Positions 39,487-50,169 of a stretch of 64,000 nucleotides of DNA are shown piece after piece. Position 1 is the first letter of the stretch. The number at the start of each line of letters is the position of its first letter. The notes beneath the pieces were generated by a model. That model saw nothing but the letters and a program-made list of their open reading frames with translations. It did not search any database and was not told the DNA's origin. A program made the translations under genes and the position numbers. The stretch is from an uncultured Alphaproteobacteria bacterium (lineage in GTDB: Bacteria > Pseudomonadota > Alphaproteobacteria > Rhizobiales > Aestuariivirgaceae): contig CALMWF010000026.1 in NCBI GenBank assembly GCA_937873445.1, forward strand, positions 45,628-109,627, read 5' to 3'.

Positions 39487-40092
39487 ATGAAGCTTTACTA
39501 TTCCCCCGGCGCCTGTTCGCTGGCCGTCCACATTCTGCTCGCCGAGCTGGGCAAGAAATACGAGGTGGAGAAGGTTGATCTGGCCAGCAAGAAGACGGCA
39601 TCAGGAGCCGACTTTCTGATGATCAATCCCAAGGGTTATGTGCCTGCCCTCGACATCGGGCGCGGCCAGATGCTGACCGAGGTGCAGGTGATCCTGCAAT
39701 ATCTGGCCGACAAGGCCAAGGCGACGACGCTTCTGCCCAAGGCGGGCACACTGGCGCGCTATCACGCCATGGAGACGCTGAACTTCGTGTCCACCGAACT
39801 GCACAAGGGCTTTGGCCCGCTGTTCAACCGCGCCATGCCGGAAGACGGCAAGGCGGCGGTGAAGGAACGGCTGGCGCAGCGCCTCGGCCATCTCGATTCC
39901 ATGCTGGCAAAATCAACCTATGTGAATGGCAAGAGCTTCACCGTGGCCGACGCCTATGCCTACACGGTGCTGCGCTGGGCGCCCTATACCGGCTTCGACA
40001 TGAACCGCTGGCCGCACATCCAATCCTACATGGCGCGCATGGGGGCGCGGCCCGCCGTGCAGAAGGTGCTGGCTGAAGAAGGACTGAAATAA
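39487..40092 (+). CDS. glutathione S-transferase, beta-class
   Basis: 201-residue cytosolic GST. MKLYYSPGACSLAVHILLAE places the beta-class catalytic Cys at residue 10. The thioredoxin-like domain continues to about residue 80 with NPKGYVPALDIGRGQMLTEVQVILQYLAD (cis-Pro and Glu/Ser glutathione contacts). The helical domain holds YVNGKSFTVADAYAYTVLRW with the N-capping box. It would conjugate or reduce electrophiles and disulfides. It is monocistronic, 67 bp after lipB, and ends at an intrinsic terminator. Confidence 0.93.
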   Translation: MKLYYSPGACSLAVHILLAELGKKYEVEKVDLASKKTASGADFLMINPKGYVPALDIGRGQMLTEVQVILQYLADKAKATTLLPKAGTLARYHAMETLNFVSTELHKGFGPLFNRAMPEDGKAAVKERLAQRLGHLDSMLAKSTYVNGKSFTVADAYAYTVLRWAPYTGFDMNRWPHIQSYMARMGARPAVQKVLAEEGLK

Positions 40093-40094
40093 GC

Positions 40095-40124
40095 AAAAGC
40101 CCCGGTGATGAGCCGGGGCTTTTT
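40095..40124. terminator. bidirectional intrinsic terminator between gst and pccA
   Basis: AAAAGCCCCGG (40095-40105) pairs perfectly with CCGGGGCTTTT (40113-40123) across a 7-nt loop, giving an 11-bp stem ending in a T-run on the plus strand and, by symmetry (…GGCTTTTGC), on the minus strand. It serves the convergent gst and pccA transcripts. Confidence 0.85.
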
Positions 40125-40144
40125 CGATTTCCGCCTGCTGACGC

Positions 40145-42115
<1,971 letters not shown>

Positions 42116-42243
42116 TGCGCGTCACTTATGTTGCGGGCGGAAGGTTGGGGCGGTTCTAGCCCGGTCCATGGGCGCGGGCAATCATTCTCATGGCGGAGAG
42201 GGCATGTTGCCGGTCCGGCAAAAGGCGGCTAAAGCGGCCCGCC

Positions 42244-43617
42244 ATGATGAAGCGCCCTGCCCCCGCCGCCAAACCCGGAACCTCGCCCGGCCACACCGCC
42301 CCCAGGGTGGGCATTGTGTCGCTGGGCTGCCCCAAGGCACTGGTGGATTCCGAGCGCATCCTGACCAGCCTGCGGGCCGAGGGCTATGTCATTGCCCCCG
42401 GCTATGACGATGCCCAGGTGGTGATCGTCAACACCTGCGGTTTTCTCGATTCGGCCAAGGCGGAAAGCCTGGCCGCCATCGGCGAGGCCATGGCCGAAAA
42501 CGGCCGGGTGATCGTGACCGGCTGCATGGGCGGCGAGGAGGCGGCCATCCGCGCCGCCCACCCCGGCGTGCTGGCGGTCACCGGCCCGCACCAGTATGAG
42601 GCGGTGGTGGGCGCGGTGCATGCAGCGCTGCCGCCGCTGCATGATCCGCGCTTTGACCTGGTGCCGCCGCAGGGGCTGCACCTGACGCCGCGCCACTATG
42701 CCTATCTCAAGATTTCCGAGGGCTGCCACAACCGCTGCAGCTTCTGCATCATTCCATCGATCCGCGGCGATCTGGTGTCGCGGCCCGCCGCTGCGGTGCT
42801 GCATGAGGCGGAACGGCTGGTAAAGGCCGGGGTGAAGGAACTGCTGGTCATCTCGCAGGACACTTCGGCCTATGGCAGCGATCTGAAATATGCCGCCTCG
42901 CCCTTCCGGGGCCGCGAGGTCAGGGCCCGGTTTTACGATCTGGCCAGGGAACTGGGCGGCATGGGGGCGTGGGTGCGCCTTCATTACGTCTATCCCTACC
43001 CGCATGTGGACGAGGTCATTCCGCTGATGGCCGAGGGCAAAATCCTGCCCTATCTCGACATTCCCTTTCAGCATGCCGCCCCCGGCGTGCTGAAGGCCAT
43101 GCGGCGGCCCGCCAATCAGGAGAAGGTTCTGGACCGGCTGGCGGCGTGGCGGAACGTGTGTCCTGATCTTGCCGTGCGCTCCACCTTCATTGTCGGCTTT
43201 CCCGGCGAGACGGAGGCTGACTTCGCCTATCTGCTGGACTGGCTGAAGGCGGCGCGGCTGGAGCGCGTGGGCTGCTTCAAATATGAGCCGGTGGCAGGTG
43301 CGGCGTCCGAGGCTCTGGGCCTGCCCGCCGTGCCCGAGGCGGTGAAGCAGGAGCGCTGGGAACGCTTCATGGCCGCCCAGCAGGAGATTTCGGCGGCAAT
43401 TCTGGCGGGCCGGGTGGGCCGCGAGATTGATGTCATCGTGGACGCCATTGACCACGACAATGGCGAGATCATTGCCCGCTCGCAATGGGATGCACCGGAG
43501 ATTGACGGCAATGTCTTCCTGCCGTTCAGACCCGGCATTTCACCGGGTGATATAGTGCGTGCCCGGGTCACTGAGGCCGAAGAATACGATCTTCTGGCCG
43601 ACATTACTGATCTGTAA
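42244..43617 (+). CDS. rimO: ribosomal protein S12 methylthiotransferase RimO
   Basis: 457-residue radical SAM enzyme that adds a methylthio group to Asp88 of S12. The N-terminal UPF0004 domain has [26 protein letters not shown] and GCMGG, supplying the three cysteines of the auxiliary cluster. The radical SAM motif is [15 protein letters not shown], residues ~160-175, and a TRAM domain ends the protein ([26 protein letters not shown]). Starts at 42244 and 42247 are adjacent; 42190 is a shadow. It diverges from pccA. Confidence 0.97.
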   Translation: MMKRPAPAAKPGTSPGHTAPRVGIVSLGCPKALVDSERILTSLRAEGYVIAPGYDDAQVVIVNTCGFLDSAKAESLAAIGEAMAENGRVIVTGCMGGEEAAIRAAHPGVLAVTGPHQYEAVVGAVHAALPPLHDPRFDLVPPQGLHLTPRHYAYLKISEGCHNRCSFCIIPSIRGDLVSRPAAAVLHEAERLVKAGVKELLVISQDTSAYGSDLKYAASPFRGREVRARFYDLARELGGMGAWVRLHYVYPYPHVDEVIPLMAEGKILPYLDIPFQHAAPGVLKAMRRPANQEKVLDRLAAWRNVCPDLAVRSTFIVGFPGETEADFAYLLDWLKAARLERVGCFKYEPVAGAASEALGLPAVPEAVKQERWERFMAAQQEISAAILAGRVGREIDVIVDAIDHDNGEIIARSQWDAPEIDGNVFLPFRPGISPGDIVRARVTEAEEYDLLADITDL

Positions 43618-43701
43618 CATCGGCATCAAAGTTTTGTCAGCTTCACGGGATTATGCCGCTGTTGCTCACCGATGAGCACAGCCAATTTAAGAGGAATCCC
43701 C

Positions 43702-44034
43702 ATGAAGCGTCTTGTTCTTGCCCTGTCCCTGTTCGCCCTTGCCACGCCGGCCTTTGCCGCGGGCACCACCATTGTCAACCACAGCGGCAAGCCGATCGAT
43801 GAACTGTTCGCCTCCGAACCGGGCAAGAAGGCCTGGGGCGAAAACCTGATGAAGGGCATGAAGGAAGGCGCGCTGGAAGACGGCATGACCGCCGAAGTGG
43901 CCGCCGTCAAGGACGGCACCTATGACCTGCAGCTCTCGGCCCCGGATGAGGGCGTGCTGTGCGTCATTGCCAATGTCGACATCAAGGGCGGCAAGGCCGA
44001 ACTGACCCCCGACATGGGCAAGGCCTGCCAGTAA
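43702..44034 (+). CDS. small secreted protein (110 aa), family not recognised with confidence
   Basis: Sec-exported protein: signal peptide MKRLVLALSLFALATPAFA, cleavage after residue 19. The mature part starts AGTTIVNHSGKPIDELFASEPGKKAWGENLMKG and ends DIKGGKAELTPDMGKAC, with two cysteines (CVIANVDIKGG and CQ) that could form a disulfide. GAGGAA lies before the ATG. The beta-rich pattern (I-x-N-x-SG-x2-I-x2-L…G-x2-WG-x-N) resembles short secreted proteins of rhizobia that are sometimes misnamed argininosuccinate lyase. It precedes the cyt c' and diheme genes but has no haem site. Confidence 0.75.
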   Translation: MKRLVLALSLFALATPAFAAGTTIVNHSGKPIDELFASEPGKKAWGENLMKGMKEGALEDGMTAEVAAVKDGTYDLQLSAPDEGVLCVIANVDIKGGKAELTPDMGKACQ

Positions 44035-44043
44035 GCACAACAG

Positions 44044-44069
44044 GGGGCGGACTATGAACCGCCCCTTTC
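44044..44069 (+). terminator. intrinsic terminator between the small secreted protein gene and cyt c'
   Basis: GGGGCGG (44044-44050) pairs with CCGCCCC (44059-44065) across an 8-nt loop and is followed by TTTCTC. A 7-bp GC stem with a short imperfect T-run makes it a moderate terminator 10 nt after the stop. Confidence 0.6.
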
Positions 44070-44091
44070 TCATTCCATCGAGGGACAATCC

Positions 44092-44559
44092 ATGATCATG
44101 AAATTTGCCGGCCCGGCGCTTGCCGTGGCCCTGTCCATCGGCGCCATGGCCAGCGTGGCAATGGCCGCCGGAGCGCCTGCCGATCTGGTGAAGGAACGCC
44201 AGGATGAAATGAAGACCAACAGCGACACCATGAAGGCGCTGCTTGGCATTCTCAAGGGCGACAAGCCCTATGACGCCGCCACGGTGAAGGGCATGAGCGA
44301 CGGCATTGCCGCCTCCTTCGACAAGATGTGGAAGGACGGCGTGTGGGACACTTCCACCCAGTCCATCACCACCGAAAACAAGGCCAAGCCGGAAATCTGG
44401 AGCGATGCGGCCGGATTTGAAAAGGCCCGCAAGGACGCCATGGATGCCCTGGCCGCCCTCGGCGCCAGCACCGATCTGGCCGGCATGAAGGCCGCCCTTC
44501 CCAAGCTGGGTGCGGCCTGCAAGGGCTGTCACGAAACCTATCGTCAGCCGGAGAACTGA
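44092..44559 (+). CDS. cytochrome c' / cytochrome c-556 family
   Basis: 155-residue periplasmic monohaem cytochrome. Signal peptide (FAGPALAVALSIGAMASVAMA) ends near residue 24. The mature part is a four-helix bundle, and the single haem site CKGCH lies at the C terminus (residue 143), the family arrangement, followed by ETYRQ. In other bacteria these proteins bind NO or carry electrons. Start at 44092 or ATG 44098. The diheme cytochrome gene starts 3 nt after its stop. Confidence 0.92.
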   Translation: MIMKFAGPALAVALSIGAMASVAMAAGAPADLVKERQDEMKTNSDTMKALLGILKGDKPYDAATVKGMSDGIAASFDKMWKDGVWDTSTQSITTENKAKPEIWSDAAGFEKARKDAMDALAALGASTDLAGMKAALPKLGAACKGCHETYRQPEN

Positions 44560-44562
44560 ATC

Positions 44563-45471
44563 ATGCCGGGGCGGGGAAAATACGTGGCCGGGGCAGCGGT
44601 TGCGGCGGTGGTGGGCGGGGCCTTGTTCTGGCTCGTCACCACCCCGCAGCCTCTGGCCGCAGTGGCACTGCCGCAACACACGGCAGACCTTGCCAATGGT
44701 GAGCGGCTTTATCACGCTGCCGGCTGCTATTCCTGCCACAAGCCCGCCCCCGACCTCAAACTCGACGACGCCACACTGCCCGCCGGCGGCGCCCCACTCA
44801 AAACGCCGGTGGGCACCTTTTATCCGCCCAACCTGACGCCGGACGGCGAAACCGGCATCGGCACCATGACCGACATTGCGTTCGTCAACGCGGTGCAGCG
44901 CGGCCTCTCGCCGGAGGGCGAACATCTCATTCCCGCCTTCCCCTATGCCTCCTATGCCCACATGAAAGTTGAGGATGTGCTGGACATCAGGGCCTATCTG
45001 GCCAGCCTGAAGCCGGTGTCATCGCCGGAGATGGCGCCGGACATGATGCTGGAGCCGCTGGTCCGCCGCGGCGTTGGTCTGTGGAAGCTGATGGCGCTCC
45101 ATGTCACCCCCTGGCAAGCCGATCCGGCCCATACGGCCAGCTGGAACCGCGGCGCCTATCTGGTGAACGGGCCGGGCCATTGCGCCGAGTGCCACACGCC
45201 GCGCGATGTTTTCATGGTGCCCAAAACGGCGCAGGCCTTCATGGGCGGCGCGCATCCGGGTGGCGAGGGCAAGGTGCCGTCGCTGCACAACCTCGTTGAA
45301 AGCAAGCGCTACACCGATCAGGCGGATGTGTCCTCCGCCCTCGCCTTTGGCGAGATGGGGGGCTACAAGCACGTGTCATCCAGCGGCATGGGCGAGGTGC
45401 AGGGCAATATCTCGCAATTGCCCCAGACCGATATTGATGCCATCGCCGAATATCTGGTCAGCCTGAAGTGA
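44563..45471 (+). CDS. diheme cytochrome c, alcohol-dehydrogenase/ThxA-like, membrane-anchored or secreted
   Basis: 302-residue exported protein with two CXXCH sites, CYSCH at residue 55 and CAECH at residue 207, each opening a class I cytochrome c domain. An N-terminal hydrophobic segment (AAVAAVVGGALFWLVT) acts as uncleaved anchor or signal. After haem 1 come YPPNLTPDGETGIGTM and FVNAVQRGLSPEGEHLIPAFPYASY, matching the gluconate/alcohol dehydrogenase cytochrome subunit family. No dehydrogenase gene is adjacent, so the partner is unknown; with cyt c' it may form a small electron-transfer set. Confidence 0.88.
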   Translation: MPGRGKYVAGAAVAAVVGGALFWLVTTPQPLAAVALPQHTADLANGERLYHAAGCYSCHKPAPDLKLDDATLPAGGAPLKTPVGTFYPPNLTPDGETGIGTMTDIAFVNAVQRGLSPEGEHLIPAFPYASYAHMKVEDVLDIRAYLASLKPVSSPEMAPDMMLEPLVRRGVGLWKLMALHVTPWQADPAHTASWNRGAYLVNGPGHCAECHTPRDVFMVPKTAQAFMGGAHPGGEGKVPSLHNLVESKRYTDQADVSSALAFGEMGGYKHVSSSGMGEVQGNISQLPQTDIDAIAEYLVSLK

Positions 45472-45474
45472 GCG

Positions 45475-45798
45475 CTAGCGGCAGCCCTTGCGGCTTTCCA
45501 TCCTCCTGATGGCCTGCACGTTGAAACGCTCATAGGCGTTGAGGCGCACCGCCGCCTGATTGTCTTCGGTGCAGCCGTCATTGCCGAAGGTTTCCATGGC
45601 ACGCCGCGTGGTGAAGCAGTAGCCGTTCTGCTTGTAGATCATGTTGCGCACCTCCCAGAGCTGCTGGCAGCCCAGCTGGCGCAGCTCTGACGGGGCAAAG
45701 CGCTGGCTGTCGTCGCAGCCGATCCCCTCATAGCAGTTGGCCAGAGCCGGAAGGGCGGACCCCGTCAGAATGGCGCAAAACAACGCGGCACGGCGCAT
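45475..45798 (-). CDS. YARHG domain secreted protein
   Basis: 107-residue exported protein. Signal peptide RRAALFCAILTGSALPALA, cleavage near residue 20. The YARHG-type motif is visible as LGCQQLWEVRNMIYKQNGYCFTTRRAMETFGNDGC (residues ~43-77), a domain often found in cell-wall associated proteins. Six cysteines in the mature part suggest disulfides. It ends 3 nt from the diheme cytochrome stop in the opposite direction. Confidence 0.85.
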   Translation of the reverse strand: MRRAALFCAILTGSALPALANCYEGIGCDDSQRFAPSELRQLGCQQLWEVRNMIYKQNGYCFTTRRAMETFGNDGCTEDNQAAVRLNAYERFNVQAIRRMESRKGCR

Positions 45799-45866
45799 CA
45801 TGCTGTCCTCCTCTGCCCCCGCGTGAAGTTACGCCCGTCGCCGTTCAACGGGCAACAGCAAAGGGG

Positions 45867-46679
45867 TCAGACCTCCCTGCCCTCGGCATAGACGCCATAG
45901 AGGGTGGTGAGTTGGGAGACCCCAAACAGGAATAAGAACCAGAAGAAGACCAGATATCCGATGACGCCGAGAATGGCACTCAGGGTGCGCGAGATCAGTG
46001 CGACAGAATAGGCTATGGTGCTTCCAACCTGATAAAGGCCCATCGTCAGCAGCGTTGAAAGGAGTGCCAGTCCGAGAATGGTCCCGATGGCGGCCTTGGT
46101 GTCCCGCAGGGCGTTGCCAAACCGGTAGTCCGTGCGGGATAGCGCCACGGCTGGCAGTTTCACCAGCAGACGCATCACAAGGATCATGGCAAAGATCACA
46201 ATGATGATGCCAAAGATACTCATAAAGATCGTGGACCGGAGATATTCTTCGGGAATATCTGAAATAAGGCCGGTAGAAAAGCCAATGAAAAACAGCGAGA
46301 AGGCGACCACACCCGCTGCCAGCATCATGATCAGCGCGGCGAGAATGTAATTGCCGAGATAACGCCAGACCGGCCAGTCGAGGCGCAGCCGCTGTCAGCC
46401 GCTGGCCACTTCATCCAGAAGCACAAAGCGGTGCCAATTCACGGAGAGGGAGGCCATGGCCACAGCCTGAATGATTTGCGCAATAAGGTTCAAAGGCTTG
46501 AAGTAACCACCATCTGCTCGCGGGGCCACACCCTGATTTGCGATTGCCCAAAATACTCTGCCCGTCAGCAAAAAAATGACCAGCATCCACGGCCAGGACA
46601 TGGAAAAGGCCACAGCGAGGTTGTTCCGCACTGTGGCGAGAGAATGCGCGAAGATGGCGTAACTGCCCGGTCTGGCCAT
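45867..46679 (-). pseudogene. integral membrane protein interrupted by one in-frame UGA
   Basis: One reading frame encodes about 270 codons with at least five hydrophobic helices, but a TGA at 46395-46397 splits it. Upstream: ATG 46679 (MARPGSYAIFAHSLATVRNN) to WHRFVLLDEVASG. Downstream, in the same frame with no other stop, QRLRLDWPVWRYLGNYILAAL continues into further helices. The joined product fits the alphaproteobacterial membrane-protein pattern WHR(Y/F)-LL-x-E…LRLD-x2-VWRYLGN. No frameshift is needed. It is a recent nonsense mutation, a sequencing error, or readthrough. An internal ATG at 46328 could start a shorter product. Confidence 0.7.
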
Positions 46680-46724
46680 GGCCCCGTCCCTCATCTGGGC
46701 GGGGCCAAGTTGTTCAGCCCCGAC

Positions 46725-48257
46725 TCACAGGGGAATATTGTCGTGTTTCTTCCAGGGATTGTCGAGTTGCTTGGTTTTCAGCATGTCCAGCGCCCGGGCC
46801 ACGCGGCGGCGGGTGGAATGGGGCATGATGACATCGTCAAGGAAGCCGCGCTCGGCCGCCACGAAGGGATTGGCGAAGCGGTCTTCATATTCCTTGACGC
46901 GGGCGGCGATCTTGTCCTTGTCGGCCAGTTCGGCGCGATAGATGATCTCGGCCGCGCCCTTGGCACCCATGACGGCGATTTCGGCGGTGGGCCAGGCATA
47001 GTTCACATCACCGCGCAGATGCTTTGAGGCCATGACCACATAGGCGCCGCCATAGGCCTTGCGGGTGATGACGGTGATCTTCGGCACGGTGGCCTCGGCA
47101 TAGGCGAACAGCAGCTTGGCACCGTGCTTGATGAGGCCGCCATATTCCTGGGCCGTGCCGGGCAGGAAGCCGGGCACGTCGACAAAGGTGACGATGGGGA
47201 TGTTGAAACAGTCGCAGAAGCGCACGAAGCGCCCGCCCTTGCGGCCCGCGTCGCTGTCCAGCACCCCTGCCAGAACCATGGGCTGGTTGGCGAGAATGCC
47301 CACGGTGCGGCCCTTGATGCGGGCAAAGCCGGTGATGATGTTGCGGGCGTGCTGGTCCTGGATTTCGAAGAAGTCACCGTCGTCCACCGTCTTGAGGATC
47401 AGCTCCTTCATGTCATAGGGCTGGTTGGGGTTGGACGGAATGAGTGTGTCCAGCGAGTTGTCGACGCGCTCGGCGTCATCAAGGCAGGGCAGTTCCGGCA
47501 GGGCCGCCTGATTGTGCGACGGCAGGAAGTCAATGAGGCGGCGCATCTGCAGCAGCGCCTCGACATCGTTCTCGAAGCCCTTGTCGGCAATGGACGAGCG
47601 GGTGCAGTGAACCGAGGCCCCGCCCAGTTCTTCCGCCGTCACCGTTTCGTTGGTCACGGTTTTCACCACATCGGGGCCGGTCACGAACATATAGCTCGTG
47701 TCGCGCACCATGAAGATGAAGTCGGTCATGGCGGGGGAATAGACGTCGCCACCGGCGCACGGCCCCATGATGACGGAAATCTGCGGAATGACGCCGGAGG
47801 CCAGCACATTGCGCTGGAATACCTCGCCATAGCCGCCAAGGGCGTTCACCCCTTCCTGAATGCGGGCGCCGCCTGCGTCAAACAGGCCGATGATGGGGGC
47901 GCGGTTCTGCAGGGCCATGTCCTGAAGCTTGGTGATCTTGCGGGCATGCGCCTCGGACAGCGAGCCGCCGAAAACGGTGAAGTCCTTGGCGAAGACATAG
48001 ACGAGACGGCCATTGACGGTGCCCCAGCCGGTCACCACACCGTCACCGGGGATGATCTGTTCATCCATGCCGAAGTCGGTGCAGCGGTGCTCGACATACA
48101 TGTCGTATTCCTCGAAGGAGCCTTCATCGAGGAGCAGTTCAACGCGCTCGCGCGCGGTCAGCTTGCCGCGGGCGTGCTGGGCGTCAATGCGCCTCTGGCC
48201 GCCGCCCAGCCAGGCTTCGGCGCGTTTGCGATGGAGCTTCTCAAGGATTTCCTGCAT
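46725..48257 (-). CDS. pccB: propionyl-CoA carboxylase beta subunit
   Basis: 510-residue carboxyltransferase subunit. [66 protein letters not shown] and [23 protein letters not shown] mark the N and C carboxyltransferase halves; the C-terminal part has [14 protein letters not shown]. It pairs with pccA (40145-42115). Start ATG 48257 gives [16 protein letters not shown]; an in-frame codon at 48278 is less likely. The downstream neighbour is the broken membrane gene. Confidence 0.95.
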   Translation of the reverse strand: MQEILEKLHRKRAEAWLGGGQRRIDAQHARGKLTARERVELLLDEGSFEEYDMYVEHRCTDFGMDEQIIPGDGVVTGWGTVNGRLVYVFAKDFTVFGGSLSEAHARKITKLQDMALQNRAPIIGLFDAGGARIQEGVNALGGYGEVFQRNVLASGVIPQISVIMGPCAGGDVYSPAMTDFIFMVRDTSYMFVTGPDVVKTVTNETVTAEELGGASVHCTRSSIADKGFENDVEALLQMRRLIDFLPSHNQAALPELPCLDDAERVDNSLDTLIPSNPNQPYDMKELILKTVDDGDFFEIQDQHARNIITGFARIKGRTVGILANQPMVLAGVLDSDAGRKGGRFVRFCDCFNIPIVTFVDVPGFLPGTAQEYGGLIKHGAKLLFAYAEATVPKITVITRKAYGGAYVVMASKHLRGDVNYAWPTAEIAVMGAKGAAEIIYRAELADKDKIAARVKEYEDRFANPFVAAERGFLDDVIMPHSTRRRVARALDMLKTKQLDNPWKKHDNIPL

Positions 48258-48350
48258 GACGGACCCTTCGCGGTGCACAATGATGTGCCCATAAAGCAGC
48301 CCGTCACGGTTCCGTCAAATCGAACCTTGGATTAAATCAGAGCCGGACCG

Positions 48351-48668
48351 TCACTTGGCCGCGGCGATGGTCTTGTCGATCTGGTCAGCGGCGCTGGAGC
48401 AGAAGCTGTCCAGCCCGGCGTCGGCGTCATTCTGGGTCTGGGACCACAGGGCGTCCAGATCATTCTGGGCAAGGCCCGAGCGCTGCTCGATGCGGGTGAC
48501 GGCGTCACCCAGGGCCGAGGTCGTGGCGGCGGGCAGGCCGAGGTTGCATTTGGCGGCGGCCACCCCGGCCTGATAGGCGGCGGTGAGGTCGGCAGGTGCC
48601 GACTGGGCCAGAACGGCGGTGGTGAGAACGAGGCCGAAAACGGCGGCGAGGGTGAACCGGCTGGTCAT
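48351..48668 (-). CDS. small secreted hypothetical protein (105 aa)
   Basis: Exported protein, family not recognised. Signal peptide TSRFTLAAVFGLVLTTAVLA ends near residue 21. The mature part is helical with two cysteines (AAKCNLGLPAATTSALGDAV and DSFCSSAADQIDKT) that could form a disulfide. ATG 48668 is chosen because AGGA lies 9 nt upstream; ATG 48677 is too close to it. It sits between the ATP12 operon and pccB on the same strand. Confidence 0.75.
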   Translation of the reverse strand: MTSRFTLAAVFGLVLTTAVLAQSAPADLTAAYQAGVAAAKCNLGLPAATTSALGDAVTRIEQRSGLAQNDLDALWSQTQNDADAGLDSFCSSAADQIDKTIAAAK

Positions 48669-48745
48669 GGCAGTCATTCCTGAAATGCGATGGCGGGTGT
48701 TATGACAGGCGAAGGTGGCGGGCGTGTGGCAAGGCCGGGGCATTG

Positions 48746-49495
48746 TCATGAGTCCGTGCGGGCAAAGGCAAGGGCCGCATCGTAGTCCCGGCGGCGGGCG
48801 GCGCGCGCCTGTTTCGCCTCGGCGTCCTCGCCCCAGTGTTCAATCTGCCAGTCCTCATCGACATGGGCTGCCGCCCAGCCCTGCTCTGCCGTGAGGCGGC
48901 CGTCCAGCAGCATGAGCGCCAGCAGGGCCGAGCCGGTGAGGGTGGCAAGGCTGTGGGCGGCGGCCAGGCGGAAGTCATCAAGCCCCGCGGCATGGGCCGA
49001 AACGGCAGCAAGGGCGGCCGGGTCCTGCGGCACATGATTGATCCCGGCGTGGGGCCTGAAGACCGCGCCCAGGCGGGTTCCGGCCCAGGCCAGAACCGGG
49101 TCCCACTGGCTGTTCTGACGCTTTATCAAGGCCTGCGGCTCATCAGCCCGGTAGCAGGTGAGGTCGCTTCCGGCATAGGAGGCAAGGTCGGCAATGACGG
49201 CGGCCCGCTGCGCGGCCACCCCGTCAATGGCGCTGTTGGCCAGGCGGGTAAGCGGCATGAGGCCGGGATTGATGACCTCCGTCTGGGCCTGCCATTCCGC
49301 AGCCACGGCGGCGGCCAGGGCGGCATCCGGCAGGCGCAGGGCATTTTTCAGCGGCGTCTTTACCGCCTTGCCGTCAAGCAGAATGGCATGGTCGGCAGAG
49401 GCCGAGGCCAGACGGTAGAATCGGCGCGGCAGGGGGCGGGGCGTGCGGTCACGCACCAGCCGCTCCATGCGGTCCTCAGGGCTTTCGCCGTTCAT
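48746..49495 (-). CDS. ATP12 family chaperone (F1-ATPase assembly)
   Basis: 249-residue homologue of mitochondrial Atp12, which assists folding of the F1 alpha subunit. RRFYRLASASADHAILLDGKAVKTPLKNALRLP, VAAEWQAQTEVINPGLMPLTRLANSAIDGV and YRADEPQALIKRQNSQWDP are family motifs, and AAAHSLATLTGSALLALMLLDGRLTAEQGWAAAHVDEDWQ completes the C-terminal helical domain. Start overlaps the HAD gene stop by 4 nt, ending a five-gene coupled run. Confidence 0.93.
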   Translation of the reverse strand: MNGESPEDRMERLVRDRTPRPLPRRFYRLASASADHAILLDGKAVKTPLKNALRLPDAALAAAVAAEWQAQTEVINPGLMPLTRLANSAIDGVAAQRAAVIADLASYAGSDLTCYRADEPQALIKRQNSQWDPVLAWAGTRLGAVFRPHAGINHVPQDPAALAAVSAHAAGLDDFRLAAAHSLATLTGSALLALMLLDGRLTAEQGWAAAHVDEDWQIEHWGEDAEAKQARAARRRDYDAALAFARTDS

Positions 49496-50169
49496 GCCGC
49501 CGCTTCCTGCCAGAACTGTTCTAGAATATCCACCAACTCACTGGTGTTGTTTGCTATCTTTTCTGCCCCTGTTTTGGCCAGCGTGTCCCGGTCATGGTTG
49601 CCCCAGGCCACGCCAACGGGGCGCACCCCGGCCCGCACCGCCATTTCCATGTCAAAACTGGTGTCGCCGATCATCACCGTGTTGCGGGGGGCAATTGCCG
49701 TTTCTGCCAGGGCGGCGAGAACCATGGCAGGATGCGGCTTTGAGGGGTGATCATCGGCCGTCTGCACGGTGGCAAACCAGCCGGTCATGTGCTGCATGTC
49801 GAGCAGATGGTCAACCCCGCGCCGCGACTTGCCGGTGGCAATGCCCAGCACCACGTCGTCCCGGCGGCGCAGCGCCTCAAGCAGTTCACGGGCGCCTTCA
49901 AACAGCGGTTCGGGATGGGCACCGGAGCGGCGGAACTCCCAGAAGGCGGTGCGATAGGCATCGGCCAGGCGCTGGTGGGTGGCGGCGCCCGCCTCCGGCG
50001 TCAGAAACTTCATGGCCTCGACCAGCGACAGGCCGACGACGCGGCGGGCAATGGCCGGCGGCGGCGGCACCATGCCCTCGGCGGCAAAGGCCGCCGCCAG
50101 CGAAGCCGAAATCATGCCCGCCGAATCCACCAGCGTGCCGTCCACGTCAAACAGGGCGAGGTACATCAC
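49492..50169 (-). CDS. HAD-superfamily hydrolase (phosphoglycolate phosphatase-like)
   Basis: 225-residue HAD subfamily IA phosphatase. Motif I FDVDGTLVDSAGMI, motif II at VVLGIATGKSRRGVD, motif III Lys in SKPHPAMV, and motif IV MIGDTSFDMEMAVRAG are complete. The cap is C1-type. Substrate cannot be read; phosphoglycolate or a nucleotide are usual guesses. Start and stop each overlap neighbours by 4 nt (RluA and ATP12). Confidence 0.9.
   Translation of the reverse strand: MMYLALFDVDGTLVDSAGMISASLAAAFAAEGMVPPPPAIARRVVGLSLVEAMKFLTPEAGAATHQRLADAYRTAFWEFRRSGAHPEPLFEGARELLEALRRRDDVVLGIATGKSRRGVDHLLDMQHMTGWFATVQTADDHPSKPHPAMVLAALAETAIAPRNTVMIGDTSFDMEMAVRAGVRPVGVAWGNHDRDTLAKTGAEKIANNTSELVDILEQFWQEAAA

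Noticed and set aside
46395..46397. UGA as selenocysteine codon in the membrane gene
   Set aside because: Flanking residues do not look like a redox site and no SECIS-like stem-loop is evident directly after the codon; a nonsense change is simpler.
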